Origin: an uncultured archaeon
GTDB lineage: Archaea > Thermoproteota > Bathyarchaeia > 40CM-2-53-6 > CALIRQ01
Length of the DNA stretch: 64,000 nucleotides
Assembly: GCA_938042195.1 (NCBI GenBank)
Contig: CALIRQ010000004.1
Location: forward strand, 59,978-123,977
Direction: 5' to 3'
The position numbers were made by a program, and so were the translations under genes. Below the pieces are notes generated by a model. It had not been told where the DNA came from and ran no database searches. It was given only the letters and a program-made list of their open reading frames with translations. Below are positions 1-9,114 of this stretch, one piece after another (positions within the stretch are counted from its first letter, which is position 1; every line of letters starts with the position of its first letter).

Positions 1-357
1 GAAGCGGCCCCTCAGGGCCGATATATCCGAGACGACCCATTGGATCCCGCGGACCCCAAGGGATTCGCCATTGCGCACGGCGACGGCTATTGCCTCGGGG
101 TCTATGTCAACGCCCACCACGAGCTCGGCCCCCAGCAGCGCGGCCCCTATGGAGAGCCTCCCGGTCCCGCAGCCCAGATCAGCGACCCTCTTCCCCTTCA
201 AGTCCCCATGGACCGCTTGGGCCAAGAACAGGACCTCGGCCGCCGTCCTCGCCGGTATCGTATATTGTTCCAAGGCCTCCTTTGGGTTGGGGTGGGGCCT
301 CACCCTCTCCAATATCATCTCAAGCCTTCTCTTGCGGAGCCCCGGGGCGGCGCTCAT
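1..357 (-). CDS. METTL5-like RNA methyltransferase, 5' part (runs off left edge)
   Basis: An open frame of 119 codons starts with ATG at 357 and leaves the window at base 1. The protein has a Rossmann methyltransferase core: the SAM-binding motif VADLGCGTGRLSIGA at about residues 52-66, then VGVDIDPEAIAVA at about 74-86 as the acidic second strand. The N-terminal stretch with LEQYTIPARTAAEVLF resembles the archaeal relatives of METTL5 (COG2263), which methylate adenine in rRNA. The catalytic NPPF-type motif would lie beyond the edge, so the substrate call is inferred. The gene is transcribed away from the gene-poor interval 358-1378. Confidence 0.8.
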   Translation of the reverse strand, partial: MSAAPGLRKRRLEMILERVRPHPNPKEALEQYTIPARTAAEVLFLAQAVHGDLKGKRVADLGCGTGRLSIGAALLGAELVVGVDIDPEAIAVAVRNGESLGVRGIQWVVSDISALRGRF

Positions 358-1378
358 GCCATTCGCCGGACCCTTCGGCCCTTTGGCAGCCCCTCCCGCC
401 TCAGCTCCCCGAGGGGCGCTTCGCCTTAAGGCTTTCCCCTCCCAGCCGGCTGGGGCGGCGAAGCGTTCCGGAGGGGGATGAGGACCGGCGAGCCCCTGCC
501 GCTTGGCTTGGGATGGCTGCCCGCATGGCCGATTGGATCCAATAGGCGATATTTTCGGAGGACTATATGATTGGGCCATAATTCTTGAGTTGGATGAATG
601 ATGCAAAATCATGCCCAAGGCGATTGTTCGGATCCATCCGGCCCACGCAGAGCCCCTCGCCATTGAGGATCGATGCCTTCGGGCTCGCCGATGCGGATGG
701 GATCCCATTCGACGATGGCGAGGGTCCTCTATAACTCCGTTGACCCCCCCTATAGGGGGGGTGGTCGCAAAAGGGCCTTCTTGAAATCTTGAATGAAATC
801 AAAATAAATCAAATGAATCGAATCCCGGCCGAATGAAGCCCATTTTCGGCTTCGTTTCGGAGAAAGGTCCGCAAAGAATCAAAGAAAATCAAAAATCTAG
901 GCTAAATGAATCGTAGGAGGCATCGAGGATGAGGGGAAAAATCCGGGCCGATCGCATCGGCCATTTGCGAGGTTGGCACGGCAGTCTCTTCAGGCCGCCC
1001 TAGTAATGGAAAGGTCTGGGCAATAACAACGGGTATGGCATGCAGCAGCCGCATGGGCCTATGCGAGAAGGACCCGGATCCGAGAGTGGACGGTGATGGA
1101 ATGATTGCGAGGCCCCTCGCATCTCAAATGCCGAACCCAGCGAGTTATATCCTTAGAGATAAGCCACCCCATTTTCTGGGAATCCTCGGGGACGTATTAT
1201 GGGCGAGGGCCTTCCTGAGCCGGTTCGTAGTACGCGATGGTCGTGGGCCTCGCTTTCCCTAAAGCTCGGATGCGAATGGGGATGGTGCGATATTCCGGGC
1301 TTGAGCGAGCGGAGGGGCGGACCAGGTGGGGCTTTCGATACGCCCTCAATGGCCTCATGAATGCCGCCCCTAGGCGCC
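358..1378. other. Gene-poor interval of about 1 kb
   Basis: No convincing protein gene is visible here. Short open frames exist (minus 563-802, plus 1035-1262), but they lack recognisable motifs and overlap the repeat or low-information sequence. The one clear structure is the repeat at 744-893. An AT-rich patch at about 1143-1163 could hold promoter elements. Confidence 0.6.
744..893 (+). repeat. Structured 150-bp dispersed repeat, copy A
   Basis: This copy aligns without gaps to 37886-38035; by hand count about 84% of positions match. It opens with the 18-nt perfect palindrome CCCCCCCTATAGGGGGGG (744-761). An AT-rich section follows with AATC/AATCAAA units about one helical turn apart (ends near 788, 800, 810). 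Next comes a bulged hairpin at 829-860 (outer stem 829-833/856-860, inner stem 835-840/848-853), then further AATCAAA units (877-893). Weak similarity to copy B continues upstream to about 731 (TATAAC). It does not look coding. Which strand is functional is unknown. Confidence 0.85.
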
Positions 1379-2389
1379 TTAACCCATCGCTTGGGAAAAG
1401 GGATCCCTCCGATACTCCTCCCAGGAGAGCTCCCCGAGGGCTACCATCACCTCCCTCACGTTCAATATGGGCCTCCCGATGGCCGGCTGATCCTCGATGG
1501 CTATCCTGGGGCAGGCCGTGTTCGCGAACGCCTCCAGCTCCGAGAAGGAGAGGAGCGCCTCCGCCCTGAGGTCCCTGAACGAGAGGATGATGGCCTTTTT
1601 CCCCTTGCGCTTCAAAAGGGCCCTTAAATCCCATGCCCCCCTCAAGCGCTTTTGGGAGCCCTTAAGGCCCACCAGGACGCCGATGCGCTTGGCCCCTTTG
1701 AACGCCTCCATGGCGGCGAATCTAGCTCGGAGCAGCCTTTTGGAATCATCCATGAGATCTACGACCTTCCCCTCGTATGGGTCGGCCGCCAAGACCCTCT
1801 TATCGGTAGAGATCCCCAGCCCCAAGGCGTGGAAGCGCCCGCCCCCGAAGAACAGGAAGGCATCGACCTCCTCCGCCACGGCCTTGGCGGCCGAGTAATC
1901 GCAGCCCAAGACCTGCCCCTCGTGGGCGGCCCAGCCCGTGGGGCGCCCGATCCTGACCTCCTTTGAGGAGGCCTCGAGGATCCCCCTGATCCGATCGAGT
2001 TGATGGATATGTTGCGCGGTAGTCGCCAAGCCTATGATTCGCTCCGACTTGAGCAGCTTGAGGGCCTCTTCGATCAAAGGGCCCGGATCCTCTTCGGCCA
2101 TCGTTTCGATGATAACCGCATCATCTCTGGCGCGCCCCCGCATTGGCGAATGTCCGATCTGGACCACCAAGTCGGCCCCAACCGCCTCGGCATCCTCGGG
2201 GGATATATCGCAAGCGCCGTAGCATGGATCCGCCGATGCTATTACCTCGGCGCCCGTGGCCTCGGCGATCGATTCGGCTATCGCCGCGCATTTGGGCCTG
2301 AGCCCCTCCGGGAGGCGCAATAGTATGAGCTTCGGGGATCTCCGCCTCAATTCCTCGATCAATTTGGGCGGGAGGGGATCATGCGACAA
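1379..2389 (-). CDS. dph2: Diphthamide synthesis enzyme Dph2
   Basis: The 336-residue protein matches archaeal Dph2, the radical enzyme that moves the 3-amino-3-carboxypropyl group of SAM onto a histidine of elongation factor 2 as the first step of diphthamide synthesis. The three cysteines expected to hold the iron-sulfur cluster lie in ADPCYGACDI (near 55), VLGCDYSAA (near 162) and NTACPRIAIEDQP (near 293). Archaea use a single Dph2 homodimer, and the length is normal. It lies upstream of a gene-poor gap and downstream of rpl10e on the same strand. Confidence 0.93.
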   Translation of the reverse strand: MSHDPLPPKLIEELRRRSPKLILLRLPEGLRPKCAAIAESIAEATGAEVIASADPCYGACDISPEDAEAVGADLVVQIGHSPMRGRARDDAVIIETMAEEDPGPLIEEALKLLKSERIIGLATTAQHIHQLDRIRGILEASSKEVRIGRPTGWAAHEGQVLGCDYSAAKAVAEEVDAFLFFGGGRFHALGLGISTDKRVLAADPYEGKVVDLMDDSKRLLRARFAAMEAFKGAKRIGVLVGLKGSQKRLRGAWDLRALLKRKGKKAIILSFRDLRAEALLSFSELEAFANTACPRIAIEDQPAIGRPILNVREVMVALGELSWEEYRRDPFSQAMG

Positions 2390-2482
2390 TCCGAGGGATC
2401 GCCCCGAAATGGGGATTGCGATCTCGGCCCATCTCGGCGCCGGCCTGAAAAACCTCGTTATTCAGGCCGCGCCTCCTCGGGC

Positions 2483-3013
2483 TTAGATTGGGAGCTCGGC
2501 TTGAACCCCCTCCGCCCCCTTGAGCTCCTCAACCAGCACCTTGTAGGTAGTTGGGAGCTTCGACGCGGCGACCTTGAGCGCCCTCTTCGCGGCTTCGATC
2601 CCCCCCTCTTGGACCAGGACTTGCATAACGGGCTGACCGGGCCTTAGGATCGCCGCTCTCCCGATGGGCTTTCCGAAGGATTTCCTCATCCCCTCCTGTA
2701 GCCTATCCGCGCCCGCGGTAGCTATCATCTTGTTCTCCCTAAGGACTATGTGGGGATACGGGAAGACTTGGAGGAGATACGAATCCTCGCTAAGGGATTC
2801 GGCAATGGCCTTGTTCGCGGCCACCCTCGCCGCCTCGAGGGCGTTGTGGCGCGCTTGGACCTCGTTCTCGGCGATCAGGACGACCCTATGCGTATAGGTC
2901 GCCCTCGGGTTCCCGATCACGAATTTGGATATCTTCGGCTGGGGGGCTCCATGTATGTACTCGACCCTTACGTAGGGGCGGTTCTTCGGCCTCCTGTAAT
3001 TCTTTCCCCTCAT
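2483..3013 (-). CDS. rpl10e: Large-subunit ribosomal protein L10e (uL16)
   Basis: The 176-residue protein begins MRGKNYRRPKNRPYVRVEYIHG and carries the L10e/L16 body (AENEVQARHNALEAARVAANKAI, QVFPYPHIVLRENKM, ADRLQEGMRKSFGKP). This protein sits near the peptidyl-transferase and tRNA-docking region of the 50S subunit. Length and start fit the archaeal family. It lies between trmJ and dph2 on the same strand. Confidence 0.96.
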   Translation of the reverse strand: MRGKNYRRPKNRPYVRVEYIHGAPQPKISKFVIGNPRATYTHRVVLIAENEVQARHNALEAARVAANKAIAESLSEDSYLLQVFPYPHIVLRENKMIATAGADRLQEGMRKSFGKPIGRAAILRPGQPVMQVLVQEGGIEAAKRALKVAASKLPTTYKVLVEELKGAEGVQAELPI

Positions 3014-3053
3014 TATCCCATCAACCCTTCGGGGCCATTTGGCCGGGCCGATA

Positions 3054-3800
3054 TTAAACGCTTCGCCTGCCCCCTAGGGCCCTGTCGGAGGCCTTCCTGA
3101 GGACCCCGAGGAGGAGCGAGGCCTCCCTCTCCGTGGCGAAGGATCTCGAAACGACGTTCCTAAGGGCCCTCGATGCCAATTTGGCCCTGTGGCTTGGGAT
3201 CCCGGCCAGCTCGGCCAAATCCAGGAGCCGATCCTCGAGCCTTCGCTTGATGTCCTCGCTCGCGATTCGCCTTCGCGGCCATCCCATCGAAAATCCCCTA
3301 TGGATCTCGTAGAGGATTATGGCCGCCGATGCGGCCACGTTGAGCACCGGATATTCCTCGCTCGCCGGTATGGATACGATGAGATCGCACTGCTCCACCT
3401 CCTCATTGGTCAGCCCTATGCTCTCCCTGCCGAAGATGAGGGCGACCGCGCCCTTGGCCCTCCCCAATCTCTCGGCGAGCTCCTCCGGGGCCAAGGGGAT
3501 CCTCTTCAGGTTGGACCTCCCGAAGGATGGCTTCGAGGTCGTCCCGATAACTAGGTCGACATCCCGTATCGCTTCCCGAAGCGCCCCAACGTTCTTCGCG
3601 CCCTCCAGGACATCGATCGCGTGCGCTGCCATGGCCCTAGCCGCCTCATCGATCCGGGCCTTGGGATTCACCAGCCATAGGTCCTTGAGGCCGAAGTTCT
3701 TCATCGCCCTTGCCACGGAGCCGATGTTCCCTCCGCTCTCCGGCTCTATCAAAACCACCCTTAGGCGCAAGCCCTCCCTAAGCCCCATGGCCCGCTCCAC
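3054..3800 (-). CDS. trmJ: tRNA 2'-O-methyltransferase TrmJ (SPOUT family)
   Basis: The 248-residue protein has the trefoil-knot SpoU/TrmH motifs: VVLIEPESGGNIGSVARAMKNFG at the N terminus, ALIFGRESIGLTNEE near the middle, and VSIPASEEYPVLNVAASAAIILYE. TrmJ methylates the ribose of nucleotide 32 in the tRNA anticodon loop. The C-terminal helical extension is typical of TrmJ. Its start overlaps the end of ksgA by 23 nt, which indicates co-transcription of two RNA methyltransferases. Confidence 0.92.
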   Translation of the reverse strand: MERAMGLREGLRLRVVLIEPESGGNIGSVARAMKNFGLKDLWLVNPKARIDEAARAMAAHAIDVLEGAKNVGALREAIRDVDLVIGTTSKPSFGRSNLKRIPLAPEELAERLGRAKGAVALIFGRESIGLTNEEVEQCDLIVSIPASEEYPVLNVAASAAIILYEIHRGFSMGWPRRRIASEDIKRRLEDRLLDLAELAGIPSHRAKLASRALRNVVSRSFATEREASLLLGVLRKASDRALGGRRSV

Positions 3801-4572
3801 CCATGAGCTCCTCCAATTTCGAGCAAATCTCCTCCAGTTCCCCCACCTCGAGCTCGAAGACCCTCTTATCGGGCGCTATCGAATGCGCCAGCGCCTGGTC
3901 CAAACCCGCGGAGCTCAGGTAGCCCCTCAGGACGCTCCTCGCGAGCCGCCTCCTTTGCGAGAACAGATATCTGGTCAGGTCTTGGAATAGGCCCTCATCG
4001 AGTTCCCGGACCGATGACCTCATCACTATCTCCACTATCGCGGAGTCGACCTTGGGAATGGGTCTGAAGGCCCGCCTCGGTACGTGGCCCAAGATCCTCG
4101 CCTCGGCCCTCCGCCCTAGGCTAACCGTCAACCTCCCATATCGCTCGGTCCCGCTCTTGGCCACGAGCCTCTCGGCGAACTCCCTTTGGAATACCAAGAT
4201 GGCCCTCTCGAAGCCCAATTGGAGGAGGCGGAATATCAGTTTGGAGGATATGCTATAGGGCGGACAGGAGACCACCTTATTGAACCTCGGGACCTCGACC
4301 TCGAGGAAGTCTCCGGGGATCAACCTTACGTTATCGAATGGCTTGAGGGCGGTCTCGAGTATCCGCAATAGCTTTGGATCCTTCTCCACCGCCAAGACCT
4401 CCCCCGCCCTCTTGGCCAACTCCACCGTCAGCGCCCCCTTCCCGGCCCCGATCTCCAAGACCGTATCCGATCCGGAAAGGGAAGCGAGCTCGATTATCCT
4501 ATCCCTGACCGATTCATCTACCAAGAAGTTCTGCCCCAGCCTCCTCGCCCGGCGCCAGCCATGAAAACCCAT
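3778..4572 (-). CDS. ksgA: 16S rRNA adenine dimethyltransferase KsgA/Dim1
   Basis: The 264-residue protein has the KsgA/Dim1 signature: RRLGQNFLVDESVRDRIIELA, the SAM site VLEIGAGKGALTVELA, and VEKDPKLLRILE. It should dimethylate the two adjacent adenines in the 3' hairpin of 16S rRNA. The catalytic motif IV is usually N-x-P-Y (NLPY, NPPY or NIPY). Here it reads VVSCPPYSIS, with cysteine encoded by TGT in place of the asparagine. The rest of the protein looks intact. It follows the DUF655 gene by 3 nt, an order common in archaea. Confidence 0.93.
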   Translation of the reverse strand: MGFHGWRRARRLGQNFLVDESVRDRIIELASLSGSDTVLEIGAGKGALTVELAKRAGEVLAVEKDPKLLRILETALKPFDNVRLIPGDFLEVEVPRFNKVVSCPPYSISSKLIFRLLQLGFERAILVFQREFAERLVAKSGTERYGRLTVSLGRRAEARILGHVPRRAFRPIPKVDSAIVEIVMRSSVRELDEGLFQDLTRYLFSQRRRLARSVLRGYLSSAGLDQALAHSIAPDKRVFELEVGELEEICSKLEELMGGAGHGA

Positions 4573-4575
4573 GGC

Positions 4576-5148
4576 CTAGTCGGCCCTAACGAATATCCTA
4601 TACTTCGATTCCCCGCTCAGCTCCTCCACTATCCTTTTCGCGATCAGCCTCGCGGGATCCGGGATGCCGGCCCTATCTTGGATGTCCTTGAAGCTCTTGA
4701 AGGGGGTTTTCTCCCTCTCGTTTATTATCTGCCACATGGTCTTCTTCCCTATCCCCGGCAATAGCTCTAGGGCGTGCATCCTCGGCGTGATCGCTTGGGC
4801 CTCATTGAAGAACCCCACGAACCTACCCTCCTGCCCCCTAACCAGCTCCTCCACCACCGACTCAAGCTCGGCCTTGGCGGAGGCGGTCAGCTCCCTATAC
4901 CCTATCCTCCCCATTATCCTGCTTATCTTATCCCTCCCGTCTTTGCCCACGTAGATCCTCTCATGCGGGGATAGGGTGAATCCCTTCTTCACCTCGGCCT
5001 CCAAGAGCGTGAAGAAGGCCTCCCCTATCAATTGTGCTATGGGCATAGATGCGTGCCTGCCCCTCCCGGCCGAGGGCCTCCCATAGGGCAGGAAGTCCAA
5101 TACCAGCGCATAATCCTCATATCTCTTCGCGGTTGGGGATATGCCCAT
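4576..5148 (-). CDS. DUF655 helix-hairpin-helix protein
   Basis: The 190-residue protein starts with a domain beginning YEDYALVLDFLPYGRP and includes ERIYVGKDGRDKISRIMGRI. It ends with a helix-hairpin-helix pair around ALELLPGIGKKTMWQIINERE. This is the archaeal DUF655 family, normally found between rpoF and ksgA as here. It is probably a nucleic-acid-binding protein tied to RNA metabolism, but no reaction is established. Confidence 0.9.
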   Translation of the reverse strand: MGISPTAKRYEDYALVLDFLPYGRPSAGRGRHASMPIAQLIGEAFFTLLEAEVKKGFTLSPHERIYVGKDGRDKISRIMGRIGYRELTASAKAELESVVEELVRGQEGRFVGFFNEAQAITPRMHALELLPGIGKKTMWQIINEREKTPFKSFKDIQDRAGIPDPARLIAKRIVEELSGESKYRIFVRAD

Positions 5149-5297
5149 ATCCTCACCCCATCGGGGTCCCCGTTTAGAGGGGGAATCTCCCCTCGGATGG
5201 GTTTGGGTCCGAGAACGACATGTTCGGCATCCATTCTTCGTTAAGTTATTGGGGCATTCGCCCTAAAAATATTGATCCAATGGGCGCATCGGGGCCC

Positions 5298-5633
5298 TTA
5301 ATCCTTGCTCTTGGCCCCCTCCAGGGTCCTTATTATGCCCTCGAGCGTGGAGGTCAGGATGACCCTGCCCTTCGCCGATAATATGGCCCTGGCCTCCTCT
5401 ATGGAGGAGGGCATGCAATTTACCAGCTGAACGGCATCCCTCCTGCTCAAGTCGAATTTTGAGATGAGCTCCTCGGTGAGCTGGGCCGCCTTTTTCGGAT
5501 CGACCTTCGAGAATTTCGCCAAGTAGTCCAAAACCCTGCGCTGGAACTCCCCAAGCTCATCTAGGGACCCCTCTAAGAGCTCCCTCGCCTCCGGGATCGT
5601 CACCTCTTTCGCGGATAATATCTTCCTAGGCAT
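5298..5633 (-). CDS. rpoF: RNA polymerase subunit F (Rpb4)
   Basis: The 111-residue protein reads LSAKEVTIPEARELLEG near the N terminus, then helices matching archaeal RpoF/Rpb4 (EFQRRVLDYLAKFSKVDPKKAAQLTEELIS, RRDAVQLVNCMPSSIEEARAIL). It pairs with RpoE to form the polymerase stalk. Its start overlaps the end of rpl21e by 8 nt, so the two are translated from one mRNA. Confidence 0.93.
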   Translation of the reverse strand: MPRKILSAKEVTIPEARELLEGSLDELGEFQRRVLDYLAKFSKVDPKKAAQLTEELISKFDLSRRDAVQLVNCMPSSIEEARAILSAKGRVILTSTLEGIIRTLEGAKSKD

Positions 5634-5931
5634 TGTTGATCCGCCAAGGCTCCAAATGCTCCGGCCTTACAATGAGCTCCTTCTCCTCGCCGCCCACCTT
5701 AACCCCCACTATATAGCTCCTGCCGCGCACATACTTAACTATCCCTATCCTTCCCTGATATCTCCTATGGGGCATGCCCTTATGGAAGCTTGGATCTATC
5801 TTTATGCAGACCCTGCTCCCGGGCTCGTATTTCCTCAGGATCCTGCCGAGGCCGCTCTTCCCCCTTTCCCTCGGCCTCTTCCTGAGGACCTTCCTAGTCC
5901 TGCTCTTATATCCCTTTGATTTCTTGACCAT
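5626..5931 (-). CDS. rpl21e: Large-subunit ribosomal protein L21e
   Basis: Starting at the ATG at 5931, the 101-residue basic protein begins MVKKSKGYKSRTRKVLRKRPRE and carries the L21e core (YEPGSRVCIKIDPSFHKGMPHRRYQGRIG, GRSYIVGVKVG). The frame is open 17 codons further up, but family length and start sequence favour 5931. It leads the rpl21e-rpoF-DUF655-ksgA-trmJ series. Confidence 0.94.
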   Translation of the reverse strand: MVKKSKGYKSRTRKVLRKRPRERGKSGLGRILRKYEPGSRVCIKIDPSFHKGMPHRRYQGRIGIVKYVRGRSYIVGVKVGGEEKELIVRPEHLEPWRINNA

Positions 5932-5986
5932 GGGCGACGACCCACCTATTTGGGTCCTTCGATCCCCTATATAAGCATCCACCGGT

Positions 5987-7312
5987 TCAGGGAAGGCGGG
6001 GCAGGCCCCGGGGAAGGCCCCTCGGCAATCCCCTCCTCTTGCGAAGGGATTTCATCATCCTCCTCATCGCGAAGTAATGGCTGAGGAGCTCTTTAACGTC
6101 CTTCTCCGACGTCCCGGAGCCCCTAGCGATCCTCCTAATTCTCGAGGAGCTTATGATCTTCGGATCCTCCACCTCCTCCTTGGTCATCGATTGGATTATC
6201 GCCTTCCAGACCGATAGCCTTCTTTCGGCGGCCTCCAAGCCCTCCTCCGGCAGCTCGTATCCCCCGGGCAACATCTTCCAAATCCCCCTCAGCGGCCCCA
6301 TCCTCCTCAAGGACTCGATCTGCTCGTAGAGGTCCCTTAGGGTGAACTTCCCCTCCAGGATCGCCCTCGCCCTATCCCTCGGGACCTCCGCCTCGGCGCG
6401 CCTGACCCTCTCCAAGAGGCCCTTAAGATCGCCCATTCCCAAGAGGCGGCCTATGTAATCGGAGGGCACGAAGGGCTCCACGTCGTCGAGCCCCTCCCCC
6501 GAGCTGATGAATTTGATCTTCGCACCGGTAGCGGCCACGGCCGAGAGGGCGCCGCCCCCCTTGGCCGAGCCGTCGAGCTTCGTCACCAATATCGACCCTA
6601 TGGCCGTAGCCCTTCGGAAGGCCTCGGCTTGGGGGGCGGCCTGTTGCCCAATCGTGCCATCTATGACGAGCATTATCTCATCGGGATTGGCGACCTTCGC
6701 CAACTCCGCCATCTCGGCCATCAGGCCCGCCTCGTTCTTGTGCCTCCCCGCCGTATCCACTATGACCAGATCGAAGCGATCGGCCTTGGCCCTCTCTATG
6801 GCCCCCCGCACTATCTCCTTGGGATCGCGCCCCCCGCCGAAGACCGGAACGCCAATCTTATCGGCCAATTGCCTCAACTGCTCCAAGGCGCCGGGCCTAT
6901 AGGTATCAGCGCAGACCAAGGCCACTTTCATTCCCCTGCTCTTGTAGAACTTGGCGAGCTTCGCCGAGGCGGTCGTCTTCCCGCTGCCCTGTATCCCGAC
7001 GAGCATCAGGACGTTCGTCCTCCCCTCGACCAAGGAGGGTTTTGCGGGCTCCTCCCCAACCATCTTGGTGAGCTCCTCGTAGAGGACCTTGATCACGTGC
7101 TCCCTCCTGGAGATGCCCGGCGGCAGCTTCTCGCGGAGGGCCCTATCCTCGACGGCCTTGGAGACCCTAAGGACCAATTCGACGTTCACATCGGATTGGA
7201 GCAGGGCCCTTTGGAGATCCCTGACCAATTCCCTCACGGCCCCCTCATCTACGATGGGGAGCCTCAGGATCCTCCTCACGCTTTCGCTGAGAAGCCTCCC
7301 CAGCCTTTCCAA
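5987..7312 (-). CDS. srp54: Signal recognition particle GTPase SRP54
   Basis: The 441-residue protein has the helical N domain ([15 protein letters not shown]), the G domain with P-loop [15 protein letters not shown] near residue 108, [20 protein letters not shown] and [11 protein letters not shown], and a C-terminal M domain. SRP54 binds signal sequences and SRP RNA and docks with FtsY at the membrane. The tail is a short repeat, [16 protein letters not shown]. No SRP RNA gene was seen in the window. Confidence 0.97.
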   Translation of the reverse strand: MERLGRLLSESVRRILRLPIVDEGAVRELVRDLQRALLQSDVNVELVLRVSKAVEDRALREKLPPGISRREHVIKVLYEELTKMVGEEPAKPSLVEGRTNVLMLVGIQGSGKTTASAKLAKFYKSRGMKVALVCADTYRPGALEQLRQLADKIGVPVFGGGRDPKEIVRGAIERAKADRFDLVIVDTAGRHKNEAGLMAEMAELAKVANPDEIMLVIDGTIGQQAAPQAEAFRRATAIGSILVTKLDGSAKGGGALSAVAATGAKIKFISSGEGLDDVEPFVPSDYIGRLLGMGDLKGLLERVRRAEAEVPRDRARAILEGKFTLRDLYEQIESLRRMGPLRGIWKMLPGGYELPEEGLEAAERRLSVWKAIIQSMTKEEVEDPKIISSSRIRRIARGSGTSEKDVKELLSHYFAMRRMMKSLRKRRGLPRGLPRGLPRLP

Positions 7313-7386
7313 GATCAGCCACTCATCAATAAGGATGAGCTTAAAAGGGAAATGGGCCCGCTACTCGCGCGGGCCGGGACTGCGGC

Positions 7387-8232
7387 TCATAGGGCCTCTT
7401 TGAACTCCCTATTCGTGACCTTCACCTCAACCTTCTTTATCTCCTCGATGAACCTTGCGAGGGCGGAGGAGACTATCTCGAAGATCTTCTCGCCCTTCTC
7501 CCTGTTCCCCCTGAATGGGTTTCCCATGAATCCCTCCTCGATGTACTCCAAATCCCTCAGGGGCATTGTTATCCCATCGTAGCCCTCGAATATTATGTTC
7601 ATCCGCCCATCGGCCTTGGTGAATTTATCGCTGAAGCCCTCCGGCGCCTTGGGGAACTTCGGGATCCCCTCCCTCCTCAGCCTCTCCAAGTGGACCAGCT
7701 CGGGGTTATAGGCGAGCATCTCGGAGGTTTCTATCTCCCCCCCATGCCAACCGGGAAGCTCGTCCGGCCCCTCGATCAGATCCCTATATAGCGGTATCGT
7801 GCTCGCGGAATCCACCGCGTAGACGGCAACTAGGGCCCCGGTATCGTTCCTGATCTTCCTCAGGACCGGATCGAGGGCCCTCAGGTTCGAGGTGTGGCCG
7901 TTCACGAATATGACTTTGTTAAATCCATGGTGGATGAGGCTCCTAGCGATGTCGTAAAGGACGTTGCTGAGCGTTTCGGCCCTGAGCGTTATTGATGGGT
8001 TGAGCATATGATGGACCGAATAGCCGACCCATAATAATGGCGTATGGGGGACATCCGCCTTAACGGCCGCTTTGGTCGTCGCGACCCAAGCCTCTATGCC
8101 ATCGCATCCCATTGGGCAATGGGGCCCGTGTTGCTCCATGGCCCCTATTGGCACTAGGACCACATCTGTCCTCTTAACCCATTCCTTAAAATCAGGGGCC
8201 GTACATTCAAATAGATTATGCCTCAACGCCAT
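7387..8232 (-). CDS. Creatininase-family amidohydrolase
   Basis: The 281-residue protein has the metal-binding pattern of the creatininase family: PIGAMEQHGPHCPMGCDG near residue 27, IFVNGHTSNLRAL near 109, and WHGGEIETSEML near 163. Family members hydrolyse cyclic amides such as creatinine or act in deazaflavin and riboflavin-type pathways; the substrate here is unknown. It is divergent from the TIM-barrel gene at 8419. A TATA-like element lies about 35 nt upstream. Confidence 0.85.
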   Translation of the reverse strand: MALRHNLFECTAPDFKEWVKRTDVVLVPIGAMEQHGPHCPMGCDGIEAWVATTKAAVKADVPHTPLLWVGYSVHHMLNPSITLRAETLSNVLYDIARSLIHHGFNKVIFVNGHTSNLRALDPVLRKIRNDTGALVAVYAVDSASTIPLYRDLIEGPDELPGWHGGEIETSEMLAYNPELVHLERLRREGIPKFPKAPEGFSDKFTKADGRMNIIFEGYDGITMPLRDLEYIEEGFMGNPFRGNREKGEKIFEIVSSALARFIEEIKKVEVKVTNREFKEAL

Positions 8233-8265
8233 ATTTTATCACTGCCAATCATTCATGGAGCCCTC

Positions 8266-8273
8266 CTTATAAG
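8266..8273 (-). promoter_or_regulatory. TATA box for the creatininase-family gene
   Basis: On the minus strand this reads CTTATAAG. At the usual archaeal distance of about 26 nt it places a start near 8243, giving a leader of about 11 nt for the gene starting at 8232. Confidence 0.5.
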
Positions 8274-8380
8274 AGTATCTAGGGCTAGCTATTCAATATC
8301 TCGATCCCCATCCGAATTAATCGGCATCGATTCGGACGAGCCACTTCCTCTGATCGACGATCTAACAACTAAAGAAAAAA

Positions 8381-8387
8381 TTTATAT
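8381..8387 (+). promoter_or_regulatory. TATA box for the TIM-barrel/PAC2/Hsp20 genes
   Basis: TTTATAT follows a run of A, a good archaeal TATA box. A transcription start near 8410 would give a leader of about 9 nt before the TTG start at 8419. Confidence 0.6.
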
Positions 8388-8418
8388 GGAGATGGACGAA
8401 GAGGAAATGTGAAACAAA

Positions 8419-9096
8419 TTGACGAAATTCATCTTCATGTTGACGCGGGAGGACGTGACCGTACCGAACGCCTTGGAGGTGGCCAAGGGGATTTCCGGTA
8501 GCCGCGTGGAGTTCGTCGGATTTAAGGACATTGGGTTAAGGCGGGAGGAATATCGGGAACTAGTGCGGATATTGAGGGATGGTGGGAAGAAGGTCTTCCT
8601 AGAGGTCGTGAGCAGCTCCAAGGAGAGCGCCCTGAGTTCCGCCGAGATGGCGAAGGAGCTTGGGGTGGATTATCTCATAGGGGGAACGTATTTCGACGAA
8701 ACCATGAGGGCAATCGAGGGGAGCGGGATAAAGCACTTCCCATACGTTGGGAAGGTCTACGGCCATCCCTGTATCCTCGGGGGAACCGTGGAGGAGATAG
8801 TAGAGGATGCCAAGGCCAAGGAGGCCGGGGGGGCCGACGGCTTGAACCTACTGGCCTATAGGTATGGGGGCGACCCGGCGGCCCTCATGAGGGCCGTCAT
8901 AGGGGCCGTGGATATACCGGTATTGGTGGCCGGCAGCATAAACAGCTTGGAGAGGGTGAGGGAAGTCGCGGAGCTCGGGGCTTGGGCGTTTACGATCGGG
9001 GGGGCCATCTTCGAGGGGAAGTTCTCGCCCGATAGGGCCATAGGGGCCCAAGTAGAGGCCGTATTGGCGGCGTTGGATGCCCTTGGGCATCAGTAA
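8419..9096 (+). CDS. TIM-barrel protein of the HisA/HisF-like phosphate-binding type
   Basis: The 225-residue protein starts at TTG. The alternation of strands and helices ends with VPVLVAGSIN and WAFTIGGAIFEG, placed like the phosphate-binding strands 7 and 8 of ribulose-phosphate-binding TIM barrels such as HisA. The middle has VDYLIGGTYFDE and GADGLNLLAYRYGG. I do not recognise the exact family and cannot name a reaction. It is followed after 18 nt by a PAC2 gene. Confidence 0.7.
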   Translation: MTKFIFMLTREDVTVPNALEVAKGISGSRVEFVGFKDIGLRREEYRELVRILRDGGKKVFLEVVSSSKESALSSAEMAKELGVDYLIGGTYFDETMRAIEGSGIKHFPYVGKVYGHPCILGGTVEEIVEDAKAKEAGGADGLNLLAYRYGGDPAALMRAVIGAVDIPVLVAGSINSLERVREVAELGAWAFTIGGAIFEGKFSPDRAIGAQVEAVLAALDALGHQ

Positions 9097-9114
9097 AATT
9101 ATTCAGGGGGCTCA

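Noticed and set aside
563..802. Minus-strand open frame of 79 codons
   Set aside because: Its N-terminal third is translated repeat sequence, and the rest has no recognisable family.
783..893. AATCAAA units read as a possible CRISPR array
   Set aside because: The units are only about 7 nt, spaced 10-11 bp, with no spacers and no cas genes.
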